A DNA stretch of 64,000 nucleotides from assembly GCA_024699325.1 (NCBI GenBank), contig JAILPS010000033.1, positions 1-64,000 of the forward strand. Direction: 5' to 3'. Position numbers and translations under genes: made by a program. Shown piece after piece: positions 1-8,155 of the stretch (its first letter is position 1; every line of letters starts with the position of its first letter). Source of the stretch: Lachnospiraceae bacterium (GTDB lineage Bacteria; Bacillota; Clostridia; Lachnospirales; Lachnospiraceae). The notes below the pieces were generated by a model that saw only the letters and a program-made list of their open reading frames with translations, was not told the DNA's origin and did no database searches.

Positions 1-119
1 GGATCCCGAAGCTCCTCATTGATGTTCTGAAACGACAAATCTCTGCCAAGCCTCTGTGAATACTCTATTATTAAATTCTTAACTTCGGAAAGATAATCCT
101 TTCCGTCTACAACCTGCAT
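1..119 (-). CDS. GNAT-family acetyltransferase, N-terminal fragment cut by window edge
   Basis: Only the first 39 codons lie in the window; the rest runs off the left edge. The visible residues begin MQVVDGKDYLSEVKN and continue with an EYSQRLGRDLSFQN stretch. The LxEYxxxLGxDLSFQN..EEL pattern is typical of the first helices of a common group of small GNAT N-acetyltransferases, which transfer acetyl from acetyl-CoA to an amine. The ATG at 117-119 has a purine-rich ribosome site (AAGGGGA) seven bases upstream. No active-site region is visible, so the substrate is unknown. The family call rests on this short N-terminal motif only. Confidence 0.65.
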   Translation of the reverse strand, partial: MQVVDGKDYLSEVKNLIIEYSQRLGRDLSFQNINEELRD

Positions 120-168
120 TTCAAATCCCCTTCGTCAATTATGCTTTAAGTTAATCTTCTTAAAAAAA

Positions 169-246
169 TTATGATTTGCGCTTTTTATAAACAGCTCGTG
201 CCGCAAGAACTGCAATAATCAGAATAATAATACCAACAAGAAGCAT
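169..246 (-). CDS. Possible 25-residue single-pass membrane peptide
   Basis: A short ATG-to-TAA reading frame lies in the gap between the nitroreductase stop and the GNAT start. It encodes MLLVGIIILIIAVLAARAVY followed by KKRKS: one hydrophobic helix with a basic tail, the layout of many small bacterial membrane proteins. It somewhat recalls FeoB-associated small membrane proteins but lacks their cysteines. No good ribosome site is seen (GGAT sits only three bases before the ATG). The frame stays open about nine codons further upstream without another ATG. It may be a real small protein or a chance hydrophobic frame in AT-rich DNA. Confidence 0.3.
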   Translation of the reverse strand: MLLVGIIILIIAVLAARAVYKKRKS

Positions 247-285
247 TATCCAGTTTCGATTATAAATATTGAATTAAAACTTGGC

Positions 286-1050
286 TTATTCCAGATTCCC
301 AACCAATTGTATAAACCTGCCGCCATCGCCCCACTCAAATGTTCCGTCAACGCCCTGGTCACAAGCCGCTGCCATAAACTGTTTCTTGGCGATACCTAAA
401 TCGACATATACCAGCTCATAGTCTGTTCTCCGCAGTCTGGCGCATACATTGCCATCGCTGTACACAATATTTACAGGCTGTCTGTTGACGGCTGAAGGCC
501 CTAAAAGAATAGCCTCGATTCCCTTCTGAACCCACGCAGGCAGTTCTTCGTATGCGGTCTCAGATTCCAAAAACTGCTCTAACCTGCGGTCTGATTTTCT
601 AATCCCTGCTCTGATCATTTTCTGACGAAGGGGCGTCTTCTCAGTGGCATATCCCAGAGTTATAACGCTCCATACCTTCTCTCCCTCTTCGACTTTTGGA
701 GAGATGGAGTTGGCATCGTAGGTTCCGGCCACCCAACAGGTTCCAAGACCTAACTTCGTGGCGTAAAGCACCAAACTCTCCCCATACATTCCAACCTTCT
801 CGGCAGACAGATTATCATTGCGGCCAACCAGCGCGGCGCACGCATAAATCGGACCGCTAAACATAGTCTTAGCCACTTTAACGGCAGATATTCCAGGCTC
901 ACCTGCGCATAACAGCTGGAAGTTAAGCCCAGAAGTGTCATTGATCACTTCTATGTGACGCCTAATGTTTTCCAACACTTCACCATCTATCATCCTGTCC
1001 TCATAGGAACGGCAGGATATTCTCTTACTAATCGCTTCCCACTCTGTCAT
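286..1050 (-). CDS. Nitroreductase-family protein (TM1586-like)
   Basis: The 254-residue protein looks like a putative FMN-dependent nitroreductase of the internally repeated TM1586 type. The N-terminal half has the FMN-phosphate-type segment KRISCRSYEDR and a helix MYGESLVLYATKLGLGTCW. The second half has LLGPSAVNRQPVNIVY, like the PSAxNxQP motif of nitroreductases, and an LGIAKKQFMAAA helix. Such proteins are cytosolic NAD(P)H:flavin-linked reductases, mostly of unknown substrate. The ATG at 1050 is preferred over an in-frame TTG at 1065, because a CGGGG ribosome site lies between the two at good spacing for the ATG. It follows the EAL gene closely (27 bases) and is probably co-transcribed. 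The substrate cannot be inferred. Confidence 0.75.
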   Translation of the reverse strand: MTEWEAISKRISCRSYEDRMIDGEVLENIRRHIEVINDTSGLNFQLLCAGEPGISAVKVAKTMFSGPIYACAALVGRNDNLSAEKVGMYGESLVLYATKLGLGTCWVAGTYDANSISPKVEEGEKVWSVITLGYATEKTPLRQKMIRAGIRKSDRRLEQFLESETAYEELPAWVQKGIEAILLGPSAVNRQPVNIVYSDGNVCARLRRTDYELVYVDLGIAKKQFMAAACDQGVDGTFEWGDGGRFIQLVGNLE

Positions 1051-1077
1051 AACTACCCCGATCAATAATTAACTGTC

Positions 1078-2682
1078 TTAATATGTTTCACCATCTCCGA
1101 ACCTTTTATTTAAATCATCGTGTTTAGTTTTATCTATAAGCTGTATCTCATAGAGATACTGTCTGTCGTTATCTGAAGGCATTTTAAGAAGTGTGACAGA
1201 CTTCCAGCTGTAACCACCCTTCTTGTTCTTCAGCCGGAATTGCTCGGACAGAAAATGTGTCTCCTGTTTTATATAGCGCTCTTCAAGCGTGTCAAAATCC
1301 ATGAAGTTTTTATAGCGCTCTCGATCCGCAGCAAACACCTCGTTCGCCGTAAACTCTCTGATGCCCACCTGAAGACTTACGGTTCCATATACCTTCTGAA
1401 AGCTTGCATTTGAATAGATCTGCATAGCAGTGTCTTTGTCAGGATTCACAAGATTCACAAGCTCAAACTGGGAGTACAGGCCCACCAGCCCGTTCTCAAG
1501 CATGGAATTGCGCTTGTATTCAAGCTCTGTATAAATATTTCTGAGAGTGACCTTAAGAGCAGTCCTATCCCTTAGCGAAGCTACATATGAAGCCTTCATA
1601 AGCACAAGGTAGCCGTTATCGATATAATCGATCTTGTGGCTGTCCTTAGTTCTTGAGGTCTGCAGGAACAGGTCATCAATCATGTGATACAGCGGATGAT
1701 CCTCGCTCAAGGACATATTCAGGGCTGTGGCCTCCTCCTCAGGATGGATTTCGGCAAATGCCTTCATCATATGTCTGTTCACCGCCACAGGAGTCCATTT
1801 GTGATTCTCGTACTCTACAATCATTTCCGGTTGTCCTGAGAGCAGATCTATTCCTGTAACCTTATCCCAGTAATCCTGCTCATCGCTGGTCTCATAGCTG
1901 TTCTTATTGATATTTGACTGAGCATTAATCACCTCGCAGGGCTGCGGACGGCCGTAGTACCATCCCTGCATGCGCTCACAGCCAATATTCTTAAGAAACT
2001 GTGCGTGTTCAAGATATTCCACGCCCTCGCACACCGTTCCAATGCCCAGGCTTTTGGCCATCTTAATGATTGAGCTAAGTATCAGCTCCGCCTTCCTGTT
2101 AAAATGGCGAAGAAACATCATGTCCAGCTTAATCACATCGAAGCTGTGTGTCTGCAGTGTGTTAAATGTCGAGAAGCCATTGCCAAAATCGTCCATCCAC
2201 ACCTCGAAACCATCGCGGTGGAACCACTGAATGTGTTCCTCCAAGGCGTCCTCCTTCTCTAAAGAGGTGCTCTCTGTGATTTCCACATGAATCATTTTGT
2301 GTGGGACATTGTATTTGTCACATATGGCGTTGATGCGCTCATGAATATCCCCAAGGCTCAAATCGACACGCGACAGATTAAACGAAACAGGCACAAACTC
2401 TGCAGCCTGCTCCTGCTTCTGTCTGTAATGTCTGCAGATAATCTCAAGAATTGCCATATCTAACAGATATATGTCACCATTTTTCTCCAGAGGCGGAATA
2501 AAAATATCCGGCGTCAGAAATCCGTAGATTGGATCATTCCATCTCGCCAGCGCCTCATAGCATGAAACCTCTCCCGTGAGACTTCGGATTACGGGCTGAA
2601 AATAAGCGATAATCCAGTTTTTGTCTATCGCCTCCTGAATGTGCTCCTGAACATACTTATCCAAATCTGTAATCTTATTCAT
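1078..2682 (-). CDS. EAL-domain c-di-GMP phosphodiesterase with C-terminal PAS-like region
   Basis: The 534-residue cytosolic protein probably hydrolyses cyclic di-GMP to pGpG. The EAL domain fills about residues 20-250. It keeps the signature E43-A-L, N102 (SFNLS), E134 (VEITES), the DDFGNG pair D164-D165, K185 (IKLD) and CEGVE with E219 and E222, so all metal and catalytic positions seem intact. Residues about 380-530 look like a PAS-type sensor region, containing a GLYSQFELVNLV stretch and a YSWKSVTLL strand. There is no GGDEF domain and no membrane segment. The ATG at 2682 has GAGGG at proper distance; an in-frame TTG six bases upstream is less likely. The sensed signal is unknown. Confidence 0.88.
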   Translation of the reverse strand: MNKITDLDKYVQEHIQEAIDKNWIIAYFQPVIRSLTGEVSCYEALARWNDPIYGFLTPDIFIPPLEKNGDIYLLDMAILEIICRHYRQKQEQAAEFVPVSFNLSRVDLSLGDIHERINAICDKYNVPHKMIHVEITESTSLEKEDALEEHIQWFHRDGFEVWMDDFGNGFSTFNTLQTHSFDVIKLDMMFLRHFNRKAELILSSIIKMAKSLGIGTVCEGVEYLEHAQFLKNIGCERMQGWYYGRPQPCEVINAQSNINKNSYETSDEQDYWDKVTGIDLLSGQPEMIVEYENHKWTPVAVNRHMMKAFAEIHPEEEATALNMSLSEDHPLYHMIDDLFLQTSRTKDSHKIDYIDNGYLVLMKASYVASLRDRTALKVTLRNIYTELEYKRNSMLENGLVGLYSQFELVNLVNPDKDTAMQIYSNASFQKVYGTVSLQVGIREFTANEVFAADRERYKNFMDFDTLEERYIKQETHFLSEQFRLKNKKGGYSWKSVTLLKMPSDNDRQYLYEIQLIDKTKHDDLNKRFGDGETY

Positions 2683-2741
2683 AATCAATCCCTCTTCATG
2701 TGTTTATTTAATAATTTCTCCAATGTCACTTATATATTAAT

Positions 2742-3524
2742 CTAAAAATTACTCTTAATAATCGAAACGCCAATCTCTGTAACTCTGATATCCGGGAAAA
2801 GCTGTCTGAAGTTCTGTTCTATTATTTCACGAATCGCCCTCTTAGCCTCATCCCTCTCCACTGAAAAATCGTATTTTTGAAGGGGCACAAACTCATGGCC
2901 CACTCTGTTCTCAAGTTCATCTATAGCAGATCTGGAAGGTTTCGCCTTCTCATAGCGTATCTCTATAAATACGTCATACATTTTCTGGTTTTTGTCAGGG
3001 AATTCTATGGAAGTCATCCTGTAATATGTGTCCGTTATGGTGAATTCGTTATCCTCCCACTCCTTCTTTGCAAGCGCATAATCCCTGGGTTTTAGCGCTT
3101 CAAAACTCTCAACACTGTATTTTGGTTTTGCCTTAGCCGTATCAACATAATCATAGGTGTTTGTGAGTGGAATCTTCCCCATATATGCAAACGGATCATA
3201 GCGCTCAGAGGCCTCCTGCTTCCTGAGCCACACGGATATAATCTCCCAGATAACAATCAGCAGAATATACGCCCCCGCCAATATAACGCCTACAGCTGCT
3301 GCTCTGACATTGCCATAGCGAAGAACATCCACAGCGTGAACTATCCCCATAATCAGAAACAGTATTCCAACGCCCATGAGCAGGAAAAATGTCTGCCATG
3401 AGAGTATCCAGAGATATCTCTTTTTATAGGGCCTGTTAAAAATCGCATTAGTCTCTGCCATCACGCGCTGGATTTCTAATCTATCATCACGTCCTGACAA
3501 TTTATTGTCATCTTTTTTCTTCAT
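2742..3524 (-). CDS. Two-helix membrane protein of unknown function
   Basis: I do not recognise this 260-residue protein. The first 38 residues are charged and probably cytoplasmic. Two hydrophobic helices follow at about 42-65 (around WQTFFLLMGVGILFLIMG) and 76-98. The remaining 160 residues are soluble, with a mixed alpha/beta pattern ending in an IREIIEQNFRQLFPDIRV helix and an ITEIGVSIIK-like strand. No cysteine pairs or catalytic motifs stand out. It lies 51 bases downstream of the metallophosphoesterase and 59 bases upstream of the EAL gene, suggesting one transcript. The call as a real gene rests on length, start context and tight packing. Confidence 0.7.
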   Translation of the reverse strand: MKKKDDNKLSGRDDRLEIQRVMAETNAIFNRPYKKRYLWILSWQTFFLLMGVGILFLIMGIVHAVDVLRYGNVRAAAVGVILAGAYILLIVIWEIISVWLRKQEASERYDPFAYMGKIPLTNTYDYVDTAKAKPKYSVESFEALKPRDYALAKKEWEDNEFTITDTYYRMTSIEFPDKNQKMYDVFIEIRYEKAKPSRSAIDELENRVGHEFVPLQKYDFSVERDEAKRAIREIIEQNFRQLFPDIRVTEIGVSIIKSNF

Positions 3525-3575
3525 TCAAACCTTCTTCGATAACAGTTTTCAAAAAGCGCTCTATGTCAAATTCCG

Positions 3576-4436
3576 TCAGGAACTTGACAGTCTTTTTAAA
3601 TCGACACAGACTATCTCAGGGTCGTTAAAAAGTCTCAGCGGAATAATGCTGTTTCCAAGTCCCCTGCTGACTATCATGGTTGTCCCATTAAGCTCGAATT
3701 CGCCCTGCGCATATTCAGGGTTAAAGCCTTGTCCCGGGGCAACCACCGGGCCAATAAACGGAAGTCTGAACTGTCCTCCGTGAGCGTGCCCGCTAAGAAC
3801 TAAATCTGCCTGCGTTTTACTGTAATACTTTTCAAAAAAATCAGGCTCGTGTGCAAGAACAATAATCAGCTCATCCACAGGGATATCTCTTATAAGACCG
3901 TCAAGAGTGTCGCCTATCAGGTCTTCGTCGTCCAAACCAGCCAAATAGAAATGTTCCTCCCCCGCGTCTATGGTAATCACCTCGCTGTCAAGTACCACAA
4001 CACCTGCGCTCTTAAGCCCCTCTATAAGCTGTGAGCGATCCTCTTCGCTTAGAAAATACTCATGATTGCCCGTGATATAGTAAGTCGGATATCTGTTAAC
4101 AAGCTGTTTTGCAAGCTCCACAGCAACAGAAATATCCGTGCGGTTTCCGTCAACTATATCTCCTGTCAGCACCACCATATCAGGCTCTAAACTGTCGACC
4201 TTATCGAGCAGTCTGCTGTTGCCAGCGCCAAATGTGGCGTTGTGCAGATCTGAAAGCTGGACAATCCTGTAGCCGTCCAAACCCTCACACACATCAGAAG
4301 AACTGTATGTGTAATATGTCACAACCAGATGGTTGTTTTCGTAGTAGCAAAACAGGATAAGAAGTATTATGACAATCAGCCAAATTATTATTTTCCTGCG
4401 ATTAATCTTTTTCCTGGTAGATGAACTATGTTCCAT
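3576..4436 (-). CDS. Membrane-anchored metallophosphoesterase (YkuE-like)
   Basis: This calcineurin-like phosphoesterase of 286 residues has an N-terminal membrane anchor. After a basic start (TRKKINRRK) comes one hydrophobic helix at about 17-33, then the catalytic domain, probably facing outward. All metal-binding blocks are present: QLSDLHN (D and H), VLTGDIVDG, ITGNHEYF, LAHEPD and LSGHAHGGQ. The order and the late PFIGPVVAPGQGF stretch match the YkuE/YpbG-like group, thought to act on lipid or nucleotide phosphoesters at the membrane. The true substrate is not evident. It is the first gene of a run continuing with the two-helix protein and the EAL gene. Confidence 0.87.
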   Translation of the reverse strand: MEHSSSTRKKINRRKIIIWLIVIILLILFCYYENNHLVVTYYTYSSSDVCEGLDGYRIVQLSDLHNATFGAGNSRLLDKVDSLEPDMVVLTGDIVDGNRTDISVAVELAKQLVNRYPTYYITGNHEYFLSEEDRSQLIEGLKSAGVVVLDSEVITIDAGEEHFYLAGLDDEDLIGDTLDGLIRDIPVDELIIVLAHEPDFFEKYYSKTQADLVLSGHAHGGQFRLPFIGPVVAPGQGFNPEYAQGEFELNGTTMIVSRGLGNSIIPLRLFNDPEIVCVDLKRLSSS

Positions 4437-4473
4437 TGTAATATAACCTTCTCACATTTCAAAATCCACATAT

Positions 4474-4538
4474 AAAAAAACAGGGTGGTCGTTCTGATAG
4501 TGACAGTTTTAAAAGACACTAACAGAACAGCCACCCTG
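4474..4538 (-). terminator. Rho-independent terminator after the nhaC-type gene
   Basis: A long imperfect inverted repeat (arms starting CAGGGTGG at 4481 and ending CCACCCTG at 4538) is followed on the minus strand by seven T residues (A run at 4474-4480). It lies about 125 bases past the antiporter stop codon and would end the seven-gene operon starting near 10025. Confidence 0.85.
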
Positions 4539-4663
4539 CGGGTGATTATAAATATTTTCTGTTCAAGCGCAAAATGTCTGTTATAATCAGTCCTATACAG
4601 GATAAATTATACCAAAACATGCATATAAATACAATACTATGAAGCCCCCGACTATCTTACAAA

Positions 4664-6196
4664 TTAATTACCCCAGGCTTTTTCTGTACCATCTGGAACT
4701 AAATATCTCACAAAAACGAGAAGTGTTATCATAACGCCGATAGCACAGAACAGACTTACTACAGCATTCTGAATGAAGCCTGCAATCACATACGAAATAC
4801 ATGACACACATGCGCAGGTAATGGCATATGGAAGCTGTGTAGACACGTGTGTGATATGGTCACACTGTGCTCCTGCAGAGCTCATGATTGTGGTATCTGA
4901 TATTGGTGAGCAGTGATCGCCGCACACAGCGCCTGCCATACATGCAGAAACACATATAACTGCCATAGTGGTAGTTTGTGGATCTGCGATATCAAAAACA
5001 TTTAGACATATTGGAATCAGAATACCAAATGTTCCCCAGCTTGTTCCTGTGGCAAATGCTAAGAAGCATGCAATTACGAAGATGATTGCAGGAAGGAACT
5101 TAAGGAAGTTTCCTGCACTACTCTTTACAAGCTCTGCAACATATGTTGCAGCACCTAAATCGTCTGTGATACCCTTGAGAGTCCATGCGAGAGCCAGAAT
5201 GATGATGGCCGGAACCATGGCCTTAAATCCCTCAGGGATGCACTCCATGCTGTCCTTAAAAGAGAGAACTCTTCTGAACAGATAGAATATAACTGTGAAG
5301 ATAAGCGCCCCTGCTGAGCCTAAAACCAAGCCAACTGATGCGTCACTTCCAGAAAACGCGTCGATAAAGCTTACACCCTCGCCGCCAAAGAATCCGCCTG
5401 AGTAGATCATTCCCAAAACACACAGAACAATTAAAACCACTACAGGCATTACAAGATCTATAACCTTGCCGTTGCCTACAGGCTTCTCTGCCTTCTCGTC
5501 AACCATTCTCTTCATGCCTGAGAATATATCGCCGTTCTTGGCGTTACTCTCATGCTTTGCCATGGGGCCGTAGTCCCTCTTTAAAACCGTGATTCCAATC
5601 ATCATGACAATTGTCAGGATAGCATAGTAGTTATACGGTATAGCTCTTAAGAAGAGCCACATTCCGTTGGTCTCCCCAGGAACAAAACCTGCAACTGCTG
5701 CAGCCCATGAAGATATCGGCGCGATTATACAGATAGGAGCAGCTGTCGAATCGATAAGATATGCCAGCTTTGCTCTCGACACATTGTGTCTGTCTGTGAC
5801 AGGTCTCATGACCGAGCCAACAGTCAGGCAGTTGAAATAATCGTCGATAAATATGAGACAGCCTAAAACAACTGTCGCAAGCTGCGCTCCTATTCTGGTC
5901 TTGATATGCTTCTGAGCCCACTCGCCAAATGCGGCTGAACCGCCCGCCTTATTCATAAGGCTGACCAGAATGCCAAGAAATACCAAAAACACCAGAATTC
6001 CGGCGTTGTAAGGGTCTGCCACAGCCTTAATCAGACCTTCAGAGAACACCTCGTTCATCGCACCCTCAAAATTACCTGCATAGAGGAATGCACCTACTAC
6101 TATACCCACAAACAGGGAGCTGTAAACTTCCTTGGTGAGCAGTGCCAGAATGATTGCTACGAGCGGTGGCACCAGCGCCCAAAATGTACCTACCAT
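4664..6196 (-). CDS. nhaC: NhaC-family Na+/H+ antiporter
   Basis: The protein has 510 residues and about a dozen hydrophobic segments from the N-terminus (TFWALVPPLVAIILALLTKE) onward. The conserved FIDDYFNCLTVGSVMRPVTD region and the TGTSWGTFGILIPI and GDHCSPISDTT segments are hallmarks of the NhaC branch of sodium/proton antiporters. It works in the cytoplasmic membrane, exchanging Na+ for H+; some relatives couple other substrates (malate/lactate in MleN), so strict ion specificity is inferred. It is last in its operon, 24 bases after the DUF1653 gene, and is followed by a strong terminator. An energy or pH role in a gut anaerobe is plausible. Confidence 0.88.
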   Translation of the reverse strand: MVGTFWALVPPLVAIILALLTKEVYSSLFVGIVVGAFLYAGNFEGAMNEVFSEGLIKAVADPYNAGILVFLVFLGILVSLMNKAGGSAAFGEWAQKHIKTRIGAQLATVVLGCLIFIDDYFNCLTVGSVMRPVTDRHNVSRAKLAYLIDSTAAPICIIAPISSWAAAVAGFVPGETNGMWLFLRAIPYNYYAILTIVMMIGITVLKRDYGPMAKHESNAKNGDIFSGMKRMVDEKAEKPVGNGKVIDLVMPVVVLIVLCVLGMIYSGGFFGGEGVSFIDAFSGSDASVGLVLGSAGALIFTVIFYLFRRVLSFKDSMECIPEGFKAMVPAIIILALAWTLKGITDDLGAATYVAELVKSSAGNFLKFLPAIIFVIACFLAFATGTSWGTFGILIPICLNVFDIADPQTTTMAVICVSACMAGAVCGDHCSPISDTTIMSSAGAQCDHITHVSTQLPYAITCACVSCISYVIAGFIQNAVVSLFCAIGVMITLLVFVRYLVPDGTEKAWGN

Positions 6197-6220
6197 ATTT
6201 CCCCCTTAGGATTTATTAAA

Positions 6221-6499
6221 TTACGCCTCGACTGAATGCACGAGCTCGAAGCGGAATTTTTGTTTGATGTCGGGATATTTAGTCCTGTCGACCTCGCTCA
6301 TGAACATGTCATAAGGTCTGGCGCAAATCTTGTAGGGTGCATAGAGCGCTCTGTACACGACAAGCGGCTCCCCGGTCTCTGTGTGATGTGCAAAACAGAC
6401 CACCTCATAGAGGTATTCGCTTGAATTCTCATCCACATATTCCCTCTTAAAATGTTTAACGATATCCCCGGGCTTAATTCTCAAATTCTTCTCTGTCAT
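6221..6499 (-). CDS. DUF1653 family protein
   Basis: This small cytosolic protein of 92 residues fits the DUF1653 family. It opens RIKPGDIVKHFKREY, continues with YLYEVVCFAHHTETGEPLVVYRALY and ends in a KQKFRFELV strand. The family is a compact beta-barrel-like fold often found alone or next to hydrolases; no function is known. The start codon overlaps the stop of the upstream HD-domain gene in an ATGA arrangement, so translation is probably coupled. The pairing with the HD hydrolase may mean related roles, but this is inference. Confidence 0.85.
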   Translation of the reverse strand: MTEKNLRIKPGDIVKHFKREYVDENSSEYLYEVVCFAHHTETGEPLVVYRALYAPYKICARPYDMFMSEVDRTKYPDIKQKFRFELVHSVEA

Positions 6500-7083
6500 G
6501 GCTTAATCCTGCCCTTTATAATATTCTCCTTAAGTATCTCGTCAGTGGCCTCATATATCTTCTCTGAGCCCATTCTTGACTGCGACTGCCTGCCATAGAC
6601 ATGGGCTGCGTCGACGCCGTGTCTTATCCAGTCCGCGCCGTCGTTTGAGTTGTTTAACAGAAGGGGCTGGAAGTTGTCCATGGCGTGGGCAAACTTCGCC
6701 TCAGGTGTTTTAAACTCCTCAAACTCGTCAAATATTGCCATCATTTCCTGCTTCTGATCCTCGGGGAGCAGCGAATATATTCTCTGTTTCGCCTCTTCCT
6801 CCCTGGCCTTCTGCGTCTTAAGCGCCGCGTCGTCGTATGCGTAGGTGTCCCCGGCATATATTTCCACGATGTCGTGTATGAGGCACATAATCATCACACG
6901 GCCGATATCCACGGGCTCGTTGGCATAATCTCTGAGCAGATATGCCATGATGGCCATATGCCAGGCGTGCTCAGCGTCGTTCTCCGCCCTGCCGTGGTCA
7001 GTCAGGTGCGTCTGCCTTAAAATATTCTTTTCCTTGTCAATGGCAAGAATAAAATCAATCTGTTTTTTAAGTCTGTCGTCCAT
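6496..7083 (-). CDS. HD-domain phosphohydrolase (YfbR/HDDC2-like)
   Basis: A cytosolic metal-dependent phosphohydrolase of 195 residues. The HD-type ligands appear in order: H after the AENDAE segment (AEHAWHMAIMAYLL), the HD pair in CLIHDIVEIYAGDT, and the late D in FAHAMDNFQPLL. Spacing and the AGDT motif match the YfbR/HDDC2 group, which dephosphorylates deoxynucleoside 5-prime monophosphates. The exact substrate is inferred from family, not seen. Its stop overlaps the DUF1653 start by four bases and its start is four bases from the stop of the membrane-protein gene upstream, so it sits deep inside the operon. Confidence 0.85.
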   Translation of the reverse strand: MDDRLKKQIDFILAIDKEKNILRQTHLTDHGRAENDAEHAWHMAIMAYLLRDYANEPVDIGRVMIMCLIHDIVEIYAGDTYAYDDAALKTQKAREEEAKQRIYSLLPEDQKQEMMAIFDEFEEFKTPEAKFAHAMDNFQPLLLNNSNDGADWIRHGVDAAHVYGRQSQSRMGSEKIYEATDEILKENIIKGRIKP

Positions 7084-7087
7084 AATA

Positions 7088-7750
7088 TTATTCTCTGTCT
7101 ATTCCAATGTTGTGCAGCAGGAGATTCACGAAGGAAAACAGAAGTGTAATCGCGAAAATCACCGCAAGCACAATCGGAACCAGCTCATATCTTCCGCCAA
7201 GTGTGAAATAATAAAAATCCGGCCACTTCTTAAGAATAACCACGTTTTTCACATAGAAAATTGCGTAGACCACCATGGGAATAGTTCCAAGAAAACATGC
7301 AATCTTCCTAAGTCTGACCGTCTTCTCAACCACCGTAAAACCTATCACGGCGAGCACAGGATTCAGGAAATGATTGAACAGATTCGTGTCCATAAACAGT
7401 GCAAAAAAGCTTGCTCCGCCGCTCATCACTACAGGCGTCAGAAACAGAAGAACAGTCATAAACGTGAGCGTGAGCGATGTCGCAGCACACAGATATAAGA
7501 TGCACATCATCTTGGGAAGGGGTGCATCATTTTTTAAATTAACTATCCCCCACACAGCGCACATGCCTGCCACAACCCCTGAAAAAACGTTGGAATCTAT
7601 GGTAAACATGGAGAAATATCCAACCTGCATGGCGAGACTGGTCATGGAATCCTGCGGCGGGTTGATCACGCGGTCATATAAAACTACGCCGAACACGCAA
7701 ACAAACAGGACAATATTTAATACTGTAAATAACGTTTTTCTATTGCTCAT
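7088..7750 (-). CDS. Six-helix membrane protein, Pr6Pr-like
   Basis: The 220-residue integral membrane protein has about six hydrophobic segments beginning with LFTVLNIVLFVCVFGVVLY. The block DTNLFNHFLNPVLAVIGF, with its conserved N-H and P, resembles the Pr6Pr family of six-pass membrane proteins, whose function is not known. ATG 7750 (MSNRKTLF) is chosen because it directly follows the TAG of the thioesterase gene; a start ten codons earlier would overlap that gene. Family assignment is tentative, but the reading frame is clearly real from packing and hydrophobic pattern. Confidence 0.7.
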   Translation of the reverse strand: MSNRKTLFTVLNIVLFVCVFGVVLYDRVINPPQDSMTSLAMQVGYFSMFTIDSNVFSGVVAGMCAVWGIVNLKNDAPLPKMMCILYLCAATSLTLTFMTVLLFLTPVVMSGGASFFALFMDTNLFNHFLNPVLAVIGFTVVEKTVRLRKIACFLGTIPMVVYAIFYVKNVVILKKWPDFYYFTLGGRYELVPIVLAVIFAITLLFSFVNLLLHNIGIDRE

Positions 7751-7751
7751 A

Positions 7752-8141
7752 CTATAAATGCATTCCGTTGTTGATAACAACAGCGAGAAGTCTTCCTGTG
7801 CCGTCCGTTATGTTGGTCTCAAACGTGCAGGTGGTCCTGCCGTCCTTAATCTTGTGGCACTCTGCTATGATATGGTCATCCTTGGGCTGAGAGAGAAAAC
7901 TTATACTGCTGTTGATAGTAAATGTCTTAACCCCCGGCGCGTTGGTTGCCACCGCAAATGCAAAATCCGCAAGCGTAAAATACGTGCCTCCCATAAGGTG
8001 GCCGTGAGCCGCCAAATGATTTTCATTGACGGTGAATGAGCACCTGGAATAGTCCTCGCCCACCTCGTCGATTGTGATTCCTGTCTGGACTGTTGCATAT
8101 CTGTCCCTGGCAAAAAACTCTCTTGTCTCTTCTAAAGTCAT
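7752..8141 (-). CDS. PaaI-like hotdog-fold thioesterase
   Basis: A 129-residue hotdog protein, probably an acyl-CoA thioesterase working as a multimer in the cytosol. The typical elements are a helix preceded by HGHLMGGTYFTLADFAFAVA, in which H, G and the acidic D of the hotdog helix lie where PaaI-type enzymes carry their catalytic acid, then INSSISFLSQPKDDHIIAE and the final LLAVVINNG strand. PaaI relatives remove dead-end acyl or aryl-CoA esters. The actual substrate cannot be read from the sequence. The gene is one base away from the next gene and 14 bases after the SGNH gene. Confidence 0.85.
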   Translation of the reverse strand: MTLEETREFFARDRYATVQTGITIDEVGEDYSRCSFTVNENHLAAHGHLMGGTYFTLADFAFAVATNAPGVKTFTINSSISFLSQPKDDHIIAECHKIKDGRTTCTFETNITDGTGRLLAVVINNGMHL

Positions 8142-8155
8142 GTCACACCTCGCTG

